From positions 1 through 22,098 of the IMG/VR virus record IMGVR_UViG_3300050821_002864: a stretch of 22,098 bases of DNA; one strand, given 5' to 3'. The first letter of the stretch is position 1, and every line of letters begins with the position of its first letter. Shown piece by piece: positions 20,383 through 22,098 of this stretch. The notes below the pieces were generated by a model, which did not search any database, was not told the DNA's origin, and worked only from the letters and a program-made list of their open reading frames with translations. Both the position numbers and the translations under genes were made by a program. Source of the DNA: a virus.

Positions 20383-22098
20383 ACGTCGCCGACGGCCGCC
20401 GCCGCCGCCAGCGATGGCCTGGAGGCGCTGTTCGGGCGGCAGCGATTGCAGCATCTGGCGCTGCTTGCGCGCCTGCGCCCGCTGACCGTGAATGATGGCG
20501 TCCTGGTTGGGCGGGTGGAGCATGCGAACGAACATCTCGTTGTCAATCGCGTTGGATTTCTTGAGCAGCGCCGCCATCTCGCGGGCGTCGTCAACGAACA
20601 GCGGCGAGTGGGCATGGCCGCTGATCTTGATCTTGACGTCGGTGGCGAGCTGGGCCGCAACGAAGGGCTCGGAGGTCTCTTTCCCATCCTTGCCCTCATA
20701 GGGCTCCGGGATGATGGCGTCATCGTCGTTGCGCATCTTGAGCTTGAGGCCGAGGTCACCGAGCCGCACCAGGGCGGGCTCAAGCGCCAGCGCGGCGCGC
20801 TTGATGCGGCCGGATCCGGTTCGCTGCAGTGCCTGGGCGTGGTTCTTGGACCGCACCCCTTGGGCGCCCTGGCCGGAAATCACCTCCGTCAGCCCCGATG
20901 CTTCCAGGAAAAAAACGCCTATCTCCTTGAGTTCCGCGAACATGTCTTCGGGCATGTCGGGCTTCAATTCCTCGATCTTAGCGCCAGGCGTCTGCTCCAG
21001 GATGGAGGTGTCGGCCGCCCCGAACTGCTCGAATTTCTCGTCCGTGAGGCCGCTCATGCCACTTCCCCACTTGGCTGGGTAGGCCTGTTTCTCCAGCAAA
21101 TCATCAATCTGTTCGAATCTCTCGTTCATCCAGTCCTGCAGGCTCGTCAGGCTATCGATGTGTGCCTTGCCCCAGAAGTAGTTGTACTTGCGGTAGGGCT
21201 GGATCTTGGTGAAGGGATTTTCCCCGGGCAGGAACAGGTTGGACTGCGAGATGGCGAATTCGTCGTCACCGGGCGCCACTGTGGCGAGCTCGCCGTCCTT
21301 GGCAGCGCGCCTGCGCCGCGGGGTTTTTCCAGCCTTGTCCTCCAGCATCCGCCGTGCGCCCGGCGATGACATCATGGCGCGGACGGTCTTGCGGCTGTCG
21401 CCGATCAGGATGTCGGGCTCGACCAGGTGGAAAATCCGGTAATCGGCGCACTCCGAGTCCCATGCCCACAGTTCGTTGAACATCACCATGGGGTGCTGGG
21501 TCTGCGGCTGGTAGGTATCGAGCGGCGTGTATTCGGGGTTGATCTGGCCGAGGATGTTGCCCTGAAGATTAAGCCCGCCGGTGCCCGCAATGATCATCCT
21601 CGTCAACATCTCAGGGAACGGCGACTCGTAGGGCTGGTTGACGATCGACATGCGGGCGATGTCGGTCGATCGGCCGGCGCGGTTCAGGCGTTCCACCGCA
21701 TCGTGATACTCAAGCGGGTAGGTGTGAACGAACGCCTCCTGCTCATCGAGTCCGGTCAGGTCTTCCCGAAACACCCCGAACTGGTGCGGCGGGATGAGCA
21801 TTATCGTGCCCTCGCCGCGGATGTCGTTCCAGCCCTGCTTGCACAGCATGGTGTTGTAGACGCAGGACCAGGGGATAGCTTCGGAGAAGGCATCGTTGGC
21901 CCCCATGTCCTGGAAGTCGTCGTTGAACTCGTCCTGCAGGGCGGTGGCCTGTTTGACGACTTCGTCTGAGGCGTTGCGCTGCGCCGCGATATTGTAGAAA
22001 GCATGGTCGGGCGCATACAAGAACGACGCCACCAAATCAATGTGGCTTTCGATGCGGTTGTAGCGCACCATGTCGCCCGGCCCTGCGCTGCCAAACAG
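20380..22098 (-). CDS. Portal protein, at least 572 aa, open at right edge
   Basis: The frame runs in from the window edge (LFGSAGPGD before the first ATG at 22071), so the start lies outside. The sequence has portal features: an N-terminal segment (MVRYNRIESHIDLVASFLYA), a charged body with wing-type strands, and the stem/clip stretch FLEASGLTEVISGQGAQGVR, then SKNHAQALQRTGSGRIKRAA and LALEPALVRLGDL. The latter is characteristic of dodecameric portals. The end is unusual: LQAIAGGGGGRRRR, a Gly hinge and four Arg, just upstream of the separate Arg-rich micropeptide. It forms the ring through which the terminase packages DNA. The terminase would be expected to the right, outside the window. 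Confidence 0.85.
   Translation of the reverse strand: MFGSAGPGDMVRYNRIESHIDLVASFLYAPDHAFYNIAAQRNASDEVVKQATALQDEFNDDFQDMGANDAFSEAIPWSCVYNTMLCKQGWNDIRGEGTIMLIPPHQFGVFREDLTGLDEQEAFVHTYPLEYHDAVERLNRAGRSTDIARMSIVNQPYESPFPEMLTRMIIAGTGGLNLQGNILGQINPEYTPLDTYQPQTQHPMVMFNELWAWDSECADYRIFHLVEPDILIGDSRKTVRAMMSSPGARRMLEDKAGKTPRRRRAAKDGELATVAPGDDEFAISQSNLFLPGENPFTKIQPYRKYNYFWGKAHIDSLTSLQDWMNERFEQIDDLLEKQAYPAKWGSGMSGLTDEKFEQFGAADTSILEQTPGAKIEELKPDMPEDMFAELKEIGVFFLEASGLTEVISGQGAQGVRSKNHAQALQRTGSGRIKRAALALEPALVRLGDLGLKLKMRNDDDAIIPEPYEGKDGKETSEPFVAAQLATDVKIKISGHAHSPLFVDDAREMAALLKKSNAIDNEMFVRMLHPPNQDAIIHGQRAQARKQRQMLQSLPPEQRLQAIAGGGGGRRRR

Noticed and set aside
20162-20383. 73-codon minus frame across the portal spacer
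   Set aside because: No ribosome site, unpatterned product, and it conflicts with the well-placed 17-codon ORF in another frame.
20446-21369. 307-codon plus-strand frame opposite the portal gene
   Set aside because: Antisense shadow of a GC-rich gene; the portal reading on the minus strand has clear family features.
1-22098. tRNA genes, CRISPR arrays, insertion sequences, integrase or attachment sites
   Set aside because: None seen on reading both strands; no cloverleaf, regular spaced repeats or transposase-type proteins.

Overview
This window is a late structural block of a tailed phage or prophage. About 32 genes are all read from the minus strand, so gene order runs from the right edge to the left. 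The DNA is GC-rich, with Ala/Gly-rich proteins and strong Shine-Dalgarno sites. Together with the fibre motif style and a parS-like 16-mer, this suggests an alphaproteobacterial host, perhaps Rhizobiales. The host call is inference only. No tape-measure, sheath, tail-tube, integrase or tRNA gene is present. The order portal, scaffold, coat, adaptor, P22 gp10-like hub, fibre, internal proteins fits a short-tailed (podovirus-type) particle.

Right to left. (1) Portal gene, open at the right edge (20380-22098), then a 17-residue Arg-rich peptide (20242-20298) and the only sizeable non-coding spacer, holding a parS-like palindrome, a hairpin and repeated TTGACTT-type motifs. (2) Small pre-head genes (18846-20109), including a DUF2829/Tad2-like protein (anti-Thoeris family) set between two paralogous small proteins. 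(3) Scaffold candidate and major capsid protein (17246-18846). (4) A repeat-rich 411-aa virion protein, two linking genes, a head-tail adaptor and a tail hub (12340-17236); three of these carry the same Gly/Tyr beta-repeat module. (5) A beta-sandwich protein, a fibre-like protein with a Sec signal peptide, a small membrane coiled-coil protein, an unknown protein and a GNAT-fold protein (9501-12343). (6) Five large proteins, probably internal or ejected with the DNA (2862-9499), linked by a recurring DALA short motif; the last also carries a low-GC tandem helix-turn-helix region. (7) Small, membrane and beta-sandwich proteins (1030-2865), then a QSGTW-repeat virion protein that reaches the left edge.

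Almost every junction is an ATGA or TGATG overlap or a gap of a few bases, so this looks like one long translationally coupled late transcript entering from the right.

The most unusual observations are these. Near position 140 the sequence appears to fold back: the minus-strand tail gene loses its expected C-terminus, and a segment that reads like that C-terminus lies on the plus strand at 2-145. This is either an invertible tail segment or a chimeric join. The DALA motif is conserved at protein level across five neighbouring virion-type proteins despite different codons. The Tad2-like gene lies inside the head operon. The other points are the grafted beta-repeat module, the HTH insertion, the micropeptide and the parS-like site.
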